Assembly (NCBI GenBank): GCA_013822915.1
Contig: PNLG01000361.1
Span: 1-13,897 of the forward strand
DNA: 13,897 bases
DNA from: Sphingomonas sp.
GTDB taxonomy: Bacteria > Pseudomonadota > Alphaproteobacteria > Sphingomonadales > Sphingomonadaceae
Direction of reading: 5' to 3'
The translations under genes and the position numbers were made by a program. The notes beneath the pieces are model-generated. The model did no database searches. It was given only the letters and a program-made list of their open reading frames with translations, and was not told the DNA's origin. Below, in pieces: positions 6,459 to 12,763 of the stretch (its first letter is position 1; the number at the start of each line of letters is the position of its first letter).

Positions 6459-6896
6459 ATGATTGTGCGCCCCCTTTTCACCCCCGCGCTGCTGCCTGAT
6501 CCCATGCCGACAGCGATGGGCGCGCAGCTCCTATTGCTCGCCATCCGACGGACCATCACCCAAGGGCCACACGACCCCGGCATCGAGCGCCAATTCGAAG
6601 TGAACTTTGGTCGGGGGTATCGCCGCCCGCTGGTCCTCGTGCGCGTTCTGGTCAGCGAAATTCGCGCGGCTGCATGCACCAGCGTGACGATTGCGCCGTG
6701 CTGCTGCACCCGGATGACCCCTGCCGAAGCCGCGATACTTGCCGCAACCACCCGGATCAGCACATCGCCCGATGCCGCGCGCCTATTAATCGCCGATGTG
6801 CTCGCCAACCGCCATCCCGAGCGCGTGCTCGTCAGCCTCTCCGCTGTGGTAGAGGGTTTTGCCGATGCCGGGCACCCGATTGGCGGGTGGCGCTAA
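6459..6896 (+). CDS. Small conserved protein, probably DUF6628 family, function unknown
   Basis: The 145-residue product resembles, from memory, the sphingomonad family DUF6628; I cannot confirm this without a search, and no function is known to me. Visible features are an N-terminal LFTPALLPDP segment, a GRGYRRPLVLVRVLVSEI helix, a cysteine cluster (Cys73 and Cys81-83 in IAPCCCTRMTPAE), and an alanine- and leucine-rich C-terminal half. There is no signal peptide or clear membrane span. The cysteine triplet could bind metal, but that is speculation. Either ATG 6459 or GTG 6465 may be the start; GGAG is better spaced for GTG. It may be read from its own promoter near the palindrome at 6404-6425 or by read-through from folC, whose stop is 56 bp upstream. 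Its stop (TAA 6894-6896) overlaps the stop of the opposing TPR gene. Confidence 0.8.
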   Translation: MIVRPLFTPALLPDPMPTAMGAQLLLLAIRRTITQGPHDPGIERQFEVNFGRGYRRPLVLVRVLVSEIRAAACTSVTIAPCCCTRMTPAEAAILAATTRISTSPDAARLLIADVLANRHPERVLVSLSAVVEGFADAGHPIGGWR

Positions 6897-7645
6897 CGCT
6901 GCGCGCGCAATTCCCGCAGCGTTTCGGTTGCCCAGCGATACATCTCCGCATCGGCCGCGCGCTGTAGACGATCGAGCCGTTTCATCCGGCCCTCCACCTC
7001 CTCCAGCACGGCCAGCGCGCGACAGCGATCGCCCTGGTCGAGCAGCAACGCGGCATAGCGGCACCGCGCCTGCTCCCCCGGCACCCGGGTGACGATATCG
7101 GCGTAGATGCCGAGTGCGGCCTGCGGCTCGCCCAGCTCGGTCAGCACCCGCGCGCGCAACAACGCCAATCGGTCGCGGTCGCTCTGCGTGGACGGCGCCG
7201 CGATCTTGTCCAGCACGCCGAGCGCCTCGCCGCTCGCACCCGTCTCAAACAGCGCTTGCGCCAGTTTCTCCTGCGTGCGGGCGTCGGGGCCGGGCATCCG
7301 CGTCAGCGCATCGCGGTAATGGGTCACCGCCTCGTCATGCCGGCCCAACGCGCACAACGCATCGGCGAGCCCGACCTGATTGGCGATCGTATCGGCAAGG
7401 TTCAGCGCGTCGCGCGCCCGGCGCAGTTCGCGTTCGGGGTCAAGCCGCGCCTCAACCTGCGCCCGCACGGTGCGGACGTGGCGATTGCCCCGAAACCGCG
7501 GCAACAACTCAACCAGGACATAAGCGATCGTGCTGGCCCCCGGCAGGAACACCAGCGCCATGACCCACGCCGGGTTGCGGCCGTTGCGGATGACGTCGAC
7601 CACACAGGCAACCTGAATGGCGAGGATGACGAAGTAGAGGATCAT
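6893..7645 (-). CDS. Membrane-anchored tetratricopeptide-repeat protein
   Basis: The 250-residue product begins with two hydrophobic segments (about residues 2-17 and 26-46) separated by a short loop, VIRNGRNPAW. This looks like a helical hairpin anchor similar to the N-terminal membrane region of phospholipase-D-nuclease-like proteins. A charged linker follows, then helical repeats from about residue 75 to 235 with TPR spacing: ANQVGLADALCALGRHDEAV, QEKLAQALFETGASGEALGV, RARVLTELGEPQAALGIYAD and RYAALLLDQGDRCRALAVLE. TPR domains bind proteins, so this is probably an inner-membrane scaffold facing the cytoplasm; the partner is unknown. ATG 7645 is chosen because it overlaps the upstream ampG stop as ATGA and begins with the membrane segment. 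The coupling suggests joint production with AmpG, perhaps in cell-wall recycling, but that is inference. Confidence 0.85.
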   Translation of the reverse strand: MILYFVILAIQVACVVDVIRNGRNPAWVMALVFLPGASTIAYVLVELLPRFRGNRHVRTVRAQVEARLDPERELRRARDALNLADTIANQVGLADALCALGRHDEAVTHYRDALTRMPGPDARTQEKLAQALFETGASGEALGVLDKIAAPSTQSDRDRLALLRARVLTELGEPQAALGIYADIVTRVPGEQARCRYAALLLDQGDRCRALAVLEEVEGRMKRLDRLQRAADAEMYRWATETLRELRAQR

Positions 7646-8958
7646 CGCTCGGCCTGCTCCGTCCCCCTGCCCGCGCTGCCGATCGACTGATCGACCAGCC
7701 CCGTGCGGCTCATCCACCAAAACAGGATCAGGCCGGGAAAGGCGATGATCGTGGTCAGCCAATAAAAGTTGATATAGCCAAATTGCTCAACCAGCGCACC
7801 CGCCGTCGTCGCCGTCAGCAACCGGCCGACCACGCTCGATGCCGCTGAAATCAGCGCATATTGCGATGCGGTGAAGCGCAAATCACACAGCGCCGCGAAA
7901 TAGGCGACCACGGTGACCCCACCGATACCGCTCGCGATATTTTCAAACGCGATCGCCGCCGACAGGCCAGCCACGCTGTGCCCGGCACTCGCCAGCACCG
8001 CAAAGCTGGCGTTGGAAATCGCCATCAGCGCAAGGCTGAGCAACACTGACCGCTTCATGCCGAGCGCCGCGTAAAGCCATCCGCCCAGAAATATTCCGAT
8101 CAGATACGCCCAAAAGCCAATGCCGACATCGTAAATCGCAATCTCGTCATTGCTGAACCCCAGATCGTTGAGCAGCAACCGCAGCACAATCTGGCCCAGC
8201 GTATCGCCAATCTTATGGATCAGGATGAAGATCAGCACGATAATCGCCCCGCGCCGCGCGAAAAATTCGATGAACGGCCCGATGATCGAATTGGCGATTT
8301 CCGCCACGCCCCGCCGCGCTGCAGCTTCGCGGTGACGTACCGGCTCGCCCACGATCAGCCCGGTCAGCATGGCCGGCAGCGCAAAGGCGGCGCACGCCAG
8401 ATACGCCCCGCTCCACCCGATCCGCGCCGCCAGGACCAGCGCAAGCGCTCCAGCCGCGACCGACCCGATGCGCCAGCCATATTGGGTCATCCCCGACCCG
8501 ACACCCAGCTGATAGGGTTTGAGGGTTTCGATGCGATAGGCGTCGATCACAATGTCGAACGTCGCGCCAGCAAAGCCGACCAGGATCGCCGCCATCACCG
8601 TCGCGCCAATATCGGCCTTGGGATCAACCAGCGCGAGATTGGCGACGGCGGCCATCACCAAAACCCCGGCAAAGATCAGCCACGACACGCGCTGGCCGAG
8701 TTGATGAAGCACCGGGATACGCACCCCGTCGACCATCCACGCCCAAAGCGGCTTCATATTGTAAACCAGAAAACCCAGCGTGAACGCGGTGATCGTCTTT
8801 TTGTCGATCCCGTCTTGCGCCAGGCGGCTGGTCAGCGTCGCGCCGATCATCGCATAGGGAAAACCCGATGAAATACCGAGGAAAAATGCCGCCAGCGGGC
8901 CTTGCTCGACATACGGGCGCACCCCGTCAAGCCAGTTCCCCTTGCCCGTCGCCCTCAT
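7642..8958 (-). CDS. ampG: AmpG-family muropeptide MFS permease
   Basis: AmpG imports N-acetylglucosaminyl-1,6-anhydromuramyl peptides released during wall turnover, for recycling and, in many species, for sensing by the AmpR/beta-lactamase pathway. The 438-residue product has at least 12 predicted membrane spans. Family hallmarks are FLGISSGFPYAMIGATL near the N-terminus (residues 26-42), FLVYNMKPLWAWMVDGVRIP (63-82), which matches the conserved K-x-LWAP-x-VDR region, and DIVIDAYRIE (135-144). A cytoplasmic loop splits the two halves around residues 205-230 (EPVRHREAAARRG). It could be another MFS carrier of the same branch, but these motifs favour AmpG. ATG 8958 has GGGAG ten bases upstream, a weak Shine-Dalgarno sequence. 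It is first in a two-gene unit with the TPR protein and is divergent from the Rieske gene across 62 bp, in which no clear promoter can be picked out. No beta-lactamase or ampR gene lies in the window. Confidence 0.88.
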   Translation of the reverse strand: MRATGKGNWLDGVRPYVEQGPLAAFFLGISSGFPYAMIGATLTSRLAQDGIDKKTITAFTLGFLVYNMKPLWAWMVDGVRIPVLHQLGQRVSWLIFAGVLVMAAVANLALVDPKADIGATVMAAILVGFAGATFDIVIDAYRIETLKPYQLGVGSGMTQYGWRIGSVAAGALALVLAARIGWSGAYLACAAFALPAMLTGLIVGEPVRHREAAARRGVAEIANSIIGPFIEFFARRGAIIVLIFILIHKIGDTLGQIVLRLLLNDLGFSNDEIAIYDVGIGFWAYLIGIFLGGWLYAALGMKRSVLLSLALMAISNASFAVLASAGHSVAGLSAAIAFENIASGIGGVTVVAYFAALCDLRFTASQYALISAASSVVGRLLTATTAGALVEQFGYINFYWLTTIIAFPGLILFWWMSRTGLVDQSIGSAGRGTEQAER

Positions 8959-9020
8959 CTTCTGCTTGCTCCCGCCGCCATTTGCGCCAACACTAGCTGC
9001 AAAATGGGAGAAGGACAGCC

Positions 9021-10163
9021 ATGAACGCGCCGATCCTTAATGCCTTGCGCCCGTCGACGGGCCAGCTGGCGCTTGCCGATTTGCTGGCGCGCGGCGGCAC
9101 CCGGCCCCGCGCCGGCATCACCCATGTCGAAGCGCGCGCCTATACGTGTCCCGACCGCCATGGCGCCGAACAGCGCGCCATTTTCGCCAAAAGCCCGCTC
9201 GTCATTGCCCCGTCCGCGTTGCTGCCCGCGCCCGACATGGCGGTGCCGCACGACGGCTTTGGCAAGCCGCTGCTGATCGCGCGCGATGCGGGCGGCCAAG
9301 CGCATGTGTTTCTGAACGTCTGCCAGCACCGCGGCACGCGGCTGGTGGAGGGGGATGAGGCCGTCTGCGCGGCACGCCTCATCTGCCCTTATCATGCGTG
9401 GAGCTATGCGCTTGACGGCACGCTCACCGCACTCCCCCGGCCCGATAGCTTCCCTGGGCTCGACAAGGCCGAATTCGCGCTGAAGCGGCTTCCAACCGTG
9501 GAGGCGGGTGGGCTCATTTGGTTCGCGTTTGATGAAACGGCCGATTTTGGTGACGCGCGGATATTGGGCAATGATTTCGAGGCGTTTGGCTTGGCACAGC
9601 AACATCTGTTCCGGCGACGCACTCACCGGGTTGCCGCCAATTGGAAGCTCATCATGGACGCCTTCCTCGAAAGCTATCATGTCCAGCGGCTCCACGCAGG
9701 CACCATCGGCAAATTCTTCCGCGACGGCGTCGTGACTGCCGACAGCATCGGCCCGCATCAGCGATCCGCCGTTGGCCGCGCGGCAGACCTGATTGCAGCG
9801 GCGCAGGGCGACTGGCCGCAATTGCGGGCGGCGATTACCTTTACCTATCAGATGTTTCCCGGCACGGTCCTGATCGTCAGCCCGGATTATATCAACCTGA
9901 TGGTGCTGATGCCGCAAGCCGCCAACGCAGTGCTGGTAGAGGATTTCATGCTGATCCCCGAACCGCCCGCCACCGACAAGGCGCGTGATCATTGGGAGCG
10001 GAGCTGGGCGCTGCTCGATGGTGCGGTGTTTGCGGGCGAGGACTTCCGTGCCGCCGAACTCGGGCAACAGGGGCTGTCATCGGGCGCGATCGAGCGGGTG
10101 ACTCTGGGCACGCTGGAGGCGGGCATCCGCCAGTTTCACGACGCGGTCGAGGCGCGCCTTTAG
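9021..10163 (+). CDS. Rieske non-haem iron oxygenase, alpha subunit
   Basis: The product has 380 residues and the two domains of ring-hydroxylating oxygenase large subunits. The Rieske [2Fe-2S] ligands are Cys101 and His103 (NVCQHRG) and Cys122 and His125 (CPYHAW). The C-terminal catalytic domain carries NWKLIMDAFLESYHVQRLH, giving His220 and His225 as mononuclear iron ligands. Glu217 stands where many family members have the bridging Asp, and Asp341 in EDFRAAE is the likely third iron ligand. Such enzymes hydroxylate or demethylate aromatic and related substrates with electrons from a reductase. No beta subunit, ferredoxin or reductase gene lies nearby, so the partner must be encoded elsewhere and the substrate cannot be named. 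AGGA at 9012-9015 is five bases before ATG 9021, supporting this start. The N-terminal 30 residues before the Rieske fold have no recognised motif. It is divergent from ampG. Confidence 0.93.
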   Translation: MNAPILNALRPSTGQLALADLLARGGTRPRAGITHVEARAYTCPDRHGAEQRAIFAKSPLVIAPSALLPAPDMAVPHDGFGKPLLIARDAGGQAHVFLNVCQHRGTRLVEGDEAVCAARLICPYHAWSYALDGTLTALPRPDSFPGLDKAEFALKRLPTVEAGGLIWFAFDETADFGDARILGNDFEAFGLAQQHLFRRRTHRVAANWKLIMDAFLESYHVQRLHAGTIGKFFRDGVVTADSIGPHQRSAVGRAADLIAAAQGDWPQLRAAITFTYQMFPGTVLIVSPDYINLMVLMPQAANAVLVEDFMLIPEPPATDKARDHWERSWALLDGAVFAGEDFRAAELGQQGLSSGAIERVTLGTLEAGIRQFHDAVEARL

Positions 10164-10218
10164 CGCTGATGCGCAAAATTGTTGCGAACCCCCGGTCGAT
10201 CCTGTGTATCACCGCGCG

Positions 10219-11265
10219 ATGAGCGCGTCCCCCGCCCCCGTCATGCCGCCACCCGGCCACCGCATTGCCAAGCTGCTGGCCCGCGCTGGCATTGCCTCGC
10301 GGCGCGAGATTGAGCGGATGATCGCCGATGGCCGCGTCGCCATCGACGGGCGCGTGGTCGAAACCCCCGCCACAATCCTGCCGTCGCTGCGCGGGGTGAC
10401 GGTTGACGGCAGTCCGGTGGAGGAGCCCGAGGCCGCGCGCCTGTTCCTCTATCACAAGCCCAGCGGCCTGTTGGTGACGGAGCGCGATCCGGCGGGGCGG
10501 CGGACGATCTACGATCAGCTCCCACGCGATTTGCCGCGGCTGATACCGGTCGGGCGGCTCGACCTCAATACCGAGGGGTTGCTGCTGCTCACCACTGACG
10601 GCGCGTTGAAGCGGCAGTTGGAATTGCCCGCGACTGGCGTGCAACGGGCCTATCGGGCCCGCGCCTATGGGCAGGTCAGTCAGGCGCAGCTCGAAGCGCT
10701 GATCGACGGGGTGGAAATCGAAGGCGTGCGCTACGGCGCGATCGACGCCAATCTCGAGCGGCGCACCGGCGCCAATGTGTGGGTCGAAATGATCCTGACC
10801 GAGGGCAAGAATCGCGAAGTGCGCCGCGTGCTCGAACATCTCGGCTTGCGTGTATCGCGGCTGATCCGCACGCGATACGGCCCGTTCCTGCTCGGCGATC
10901 TGAAGCCCGGTGAGATCGGCGAAGTCCGCGCGCAGGATGTGGCGCAGTTTCGCCGGGACCCAACCAAAGTGCCGCCCGTTGCGCGCGCCGACGCCCCGTC
11001 CCGCCCCGGCACTCCCGCGCGAGCGCGCACGCCTGCCGCCGCCGAACTCGCCCGTGCGCCGCAAAAGCTGACGCAAAAGCCGCCGAAAAAATCCCCCCCC
11101 CGCAAACAGCCCAGTCGCCCTGGCGATGCCACCCCGCCGCCGAAGTCCGAACGCCCGACCGAGCGCAAGCGACAGTCCCCGCTTGCGACGCCAGGGGCAC
11201 GCTCATCCCGCGCCAAGCGTAGCCGCCGCCCCAGCGACGCGCGACCATCACGTCCTAGATCCTGA
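10219..11265 (+). CDS. rluB: RluB/RsuA-family rRNA pseudouridine synthase with a long basic tail
   Basis: Enzymes of this family convert a specific uridine of rRNA to pseudouridine (RluB: 23S U2605). The 348-residue product has an N-terminal S4 RNA-binding domain (about residues 14-60, KLLARAGIASRREIERMI) and a catalytic domain with the motif GRLDLNTEGLLLLTTDG, where Asp115 is the nucleophile. EGKNREVRRVLEHLG (195-209) is also typical. The catalytic part ends near residue 250. The remaining roughly 97 residues are Pro-, Arg-, Lys- and Ala-rich with no fold, a disordered RNA-binding-like tail seen in many alphaproteobacterial RluB proteins. ATG 10219 is chosen; GTG 10204 and ATG 10243 are also in frame, and none has a clear Shine-Dalgarno sequence. 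RsuA (16S) is the alternative, but the motif favours RluB. The stop overlaps the rsmD start by one base (TGATG), so the two rRNA-modifying genes are probably co-translated. Confidence 0.9.
   Translation: MSASPAPVMPPPGHRIAKLLARAGIASRREIERMIADGRVAIDGRVVETPATILPSLRGVTVDGSPVEEPEAARLFLYHKPSGLLVTERDPAGRRTIYDQLPRDLPRLIPVGRLDLNTEGLLLLTTDGALKRQLELPATGVQRAYRARAYGQVSQAQLEALIDGVEIEGVRYGAIDANLERRTGANVWVEMILTEGKNREVRRVLEHLGLRVSRLIRTRYGPFLLGDLKPGEIGEVRAQDVAQFRRDPTKVPPVARADAPSRPGTPARARTPAAAELARAPQKLTQKPPKKSPPRKQPSRPGDATPPPKSERPTERKRQSPLATPGARSSRAKRSRRPSDARPSRPRS
11086..11101 (+). other. Homopolymer tract A6-T-C9 in the rluB tail
   Basis: Six A (11086-11091), one T and nine C (11093-11101) lie inside the disordered tail coding region (residues KKSPPR). 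Runs of this length are prone to slippage. A one-base change here would alter the remaining roughly 55 residues and could move the stop away from the rsmD start. Confidence 0.9.
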
Positions 11266-11804
11266 TGCGGGTTATCGCGGGCAAATGGCGCGGACGCCCG
11301 TTGGTCGCGCCCAAGGGGGACACAACCCGCCCGACGGCCGACCGCACGCGCGAGGCGCTTTTTTCAATGTTAACCAGCCGATTGGGCAGCTTTGAAGGAT
11401 TGTCTGTGGCGGATTTGTTTGCTGGCTCCGGCGCGCTCGGGATCGAGGCGCTGTCGCGCGGCGCAGCCTCATGCCTTTTTGTGGAGCAGGATCGGGGAGC
11501 ACTCGATGCGTTGGGCACCAATCTCGCGCGACTTGGCGTAGTGGGTGACGTGCGGTCGACGTCGGTGCTCGCGCTTGGTCCGGCGGTAGCGCCGGTTGAC
11601 GTCATGATGCTCGATCCGCCCTATGCCAGCGGCGCTGCGGCAGTCGCGATCGACAAACTCAACCGGTTGGGCTGGATCAGCGATGCGACGTGGATCAGTG
11701 TGGAAACCGCCGCGACCGAGGAAATCGCAATCGCGGGCTTTGCAACCGACACCAGCCGCACGCACGGCAAGGCGAGGATCACCTTGCTGCGACGTGCGGC
11801 CTGA
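11265..11804 (+). CDS. rsmD: 16S rRNA (guanine966-N2)-methyltransferase
   Basis: RsmD methylates N2 of G966 in 16S rRNA in the assembled small subunit, using S-adenosylmethionine. The 179-residue product is a single Rossmann-fold methyltransferase of normal length. The N-terminus MRVIAGKWRGRPL and TRPTADRTREALFSML (21-36) are family signatures. Motif I is DLFAGSGALGIEALSRGA (50-67) for SAM binding, and the catalytic motif DPPY lies at 117-120, as in N2-guanine and N6-adenine methyltransferases. The start ATG 11265 overlaps the rluB stop (TGATG), and the usual family N-terminus begins there. No Shine-Dalgarno sequence is needed if translation is coupled. The stop lies 22 bp from the stop of the opposing flagellin gene, and no terminator hairpin is visible between them. 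Confidence 0.95.
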   Translation: MRVIAGKWRGRPLVAPKGDTTRPTADRTREALFSMLTSRLGSFEGLSVADLFAGSGALGIEALSRGAASCLFVEQDRGALDALGTNLARLGVVGDVRSTSVLALGPAVAPVDVMMLDPPYASGAAAVAIDKLNRLGWISDATWISVETAATEEIAIAGFATDTSRTHGKARITLLRRAA

Positions 11805-11826
11805 GGGGGGTCGGTTCGTTACGCGC

Positions 11827-12636
11827 TTACTGGAGCAGCTGGAGCACGCCCTGCTGGCTCTGGTTCGCCTGGGCGAGCAGAGCGTTCGACGCCTGAGACA
11901 GGATCTGCGCGCGGGCCAGTTCGGTTGTTTCGGTTGAGAAATCAACGTCTTCGATTCGGCTGCGCGCGTCGGTCAGGTTCGCAACACTCGACGTCAGGTT
12001 GTTAACGACCGACTGAAGACGGCTTTGACCTGCACCCAGCGTCGCGCGCGTGGTGTTGACCGCCGCAATCGCGGCATCAAGCGTGGCGAGCCCGGCGTTC
12101 GCGCCAGCGGCTGTGCTGAGGTCGGTCGCAATCGCCGCCGCCAGGTCGAGACCGCCAAAGTTCAGCGTCACCGTATCGCCCGCCGATGACGAGGTCTGGA
12201 TATCGATCGCGGCCGCCGCCGTATCGAGCAACAGCACGCCATTGAAGTTGGTGCGCGTCTGAATATCCGTGATCTGCGCGGTGAGTTCGGTGACTTCCGC
12301 TTGCAGGTTTGTACGGTCGCCATCGCTATAGGTGCCCGAAGCCGATTGAACGGCAAGTTCGCGCAGCCGCTGCAGGATGTTCGACACTTCGCCCAGCGCA
12401 CCGTCAGCGGTCTGCGACAGCGCGATGCCGTCGTTTGCGTTTCGGATGGCCTGAGTCTGGCCCCGGATCTGCGCGGTGAAATTCGATGAAATGGCAAGAC
12501 CGGCAGCATCGTCCTTAGCCGAGTTGATCCGCTTGCCAGTCGACAGCCGTTCGATGCTGTTCGAGAGCGCGTTGTTTGCGCGGTTATTTGCGTTTGTCGC
12601 CCGAAGTGCGGCGACGTTTGTACCAATGACGACCAT
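11827..12636 (-). CDS. fliC: Flagellin (short, lacking the outer variable domain)
   Basis: Flagellin is exported by the flagellar type III system and polymerises into the filament. The 269-residue product has the conserved N-terminal D0/D1 region (VIGTNVAALRATNANN, then RINSAKDDAAGLAISS and DGIALSQTADGALGE) and the conserved C-terminal region (SRIEDVDFSTETTELAR, then QASNALLAQANQSQQGVL). The middle, about residues 140-200, is short and Ala-, Thr- and Ser-rich, so the surface D2/D3 domains are absent, as in many alphaproteobacteria. ATG 12636 fits the family N-terminus, with GGGGGT five bases upstream as a Shine-Dalgarno-like sequence. No other flagellar gene is in the window, so this copy stands alone; sphingomonads often have several flagellins. 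A candidate sigma-28 promoter lies at 12694-12720. The symbol fliC is used in the general sense; flaA would be equally apt. Confidence 0.96.
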   Translation of the reverse strand: MVVIGTNVAALRATNANNRANNALSNSIERLSTGKRINSAKDDAAGLAISSNFTAQIRGQTQAIRNANDGIALSQTADGALGEVSNILQRLRELAVQSASGTYSDGDRTNLQAEVTELTAQITDIQTRTNFNGVLLLDTAAAAIDIQTSSSAGDTVTLNFGGLDLAAAIATDLSTAAGANAGLATLDAAIAAVNTTRATLGAGQSRLQSVVNNLTSSVANLTDARSRIEDVDFSTETTELARAQILSQASNALLAQANQSQQGVLQLLQ

Positions 12637-12658
12637 TTGACACCCCCAAGTGATAAGA

Positions 12659-12673
12659 CGATCAAGTCGATCG
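12659..12673. repeat. Small inverted repeat in the flagellin 5' leader
   Basis: CGATC (12659-12663) and GATCG (12669-12673) are perfect inverted arms around a 5-base loop. They lie about 23 bp before the flagellin ATG and downstream of the candidate promoter, so they would be in the mRNA leader. A stem of five pairs is weak; it could be a protein-binding site or chance. Confidence 0.35.
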
Positions 12674-12693
12674 CCTTTATGGTGACTTAACTA

Positions 12694-12720
12694 TCATCGG
12701 TTTTGGTAAAGAAGCGATTA
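12694..12720 (-). promoter_or_regulatory. Candidate sigma-28 (FliA) promoter of the flagellin gene
   Basis: On the minus strand, TAAT (12717-12720) and ACCGATGA (12694-12701) are separated by 15 bp. This matches the FliA pattern TAAA-N15-GCCGATAA at 3 of 4 and 6 of 8 positions. Transcription would start near 12687 and give a leader of about 50 nt. No sigma-54 element (GG-N10-GC with TGGCAC and TTGC) is seen upstream. The right gene class and spacing support it. Confidence 0.45.
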
Positions 12721-12730
12721 ACGCTGTTTG

Positions 12731-12746
12731 CTCATTCAAAAATGAG
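12731..12746. repeat. Inverted repeat between the PiT transporter stop and the flagellin promoter
   Basis: CTCATT (12731-12736) and AATGAG (12741-12746) are perfect arms around CAAA. The stem is AT-rich and is not followed by a T-tract in either direction, so it is a poor intrinsic terminator. It sits 11 bp upstream of the candidate sigma-28 -35 and could be an operator. Confidence 0.35.
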
Positions 12747-12763
12747 ACAAAAATACTGCATTT

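Noticed and set aside
8959..9020. Divergent promoters between ampG and the Rieske gene
   Set aside because: Only weak matches such as TTGCAG and TTGCGC without matching -10 boxes were seen, so no promoter is annotated although one is expected.
12731..12746. Terminator of the phosphate transporter gene
   Set aside because: AT-rich 6-bp stem without a downstream T-tract in the direction of transcription; kept only as an inverted repeat.
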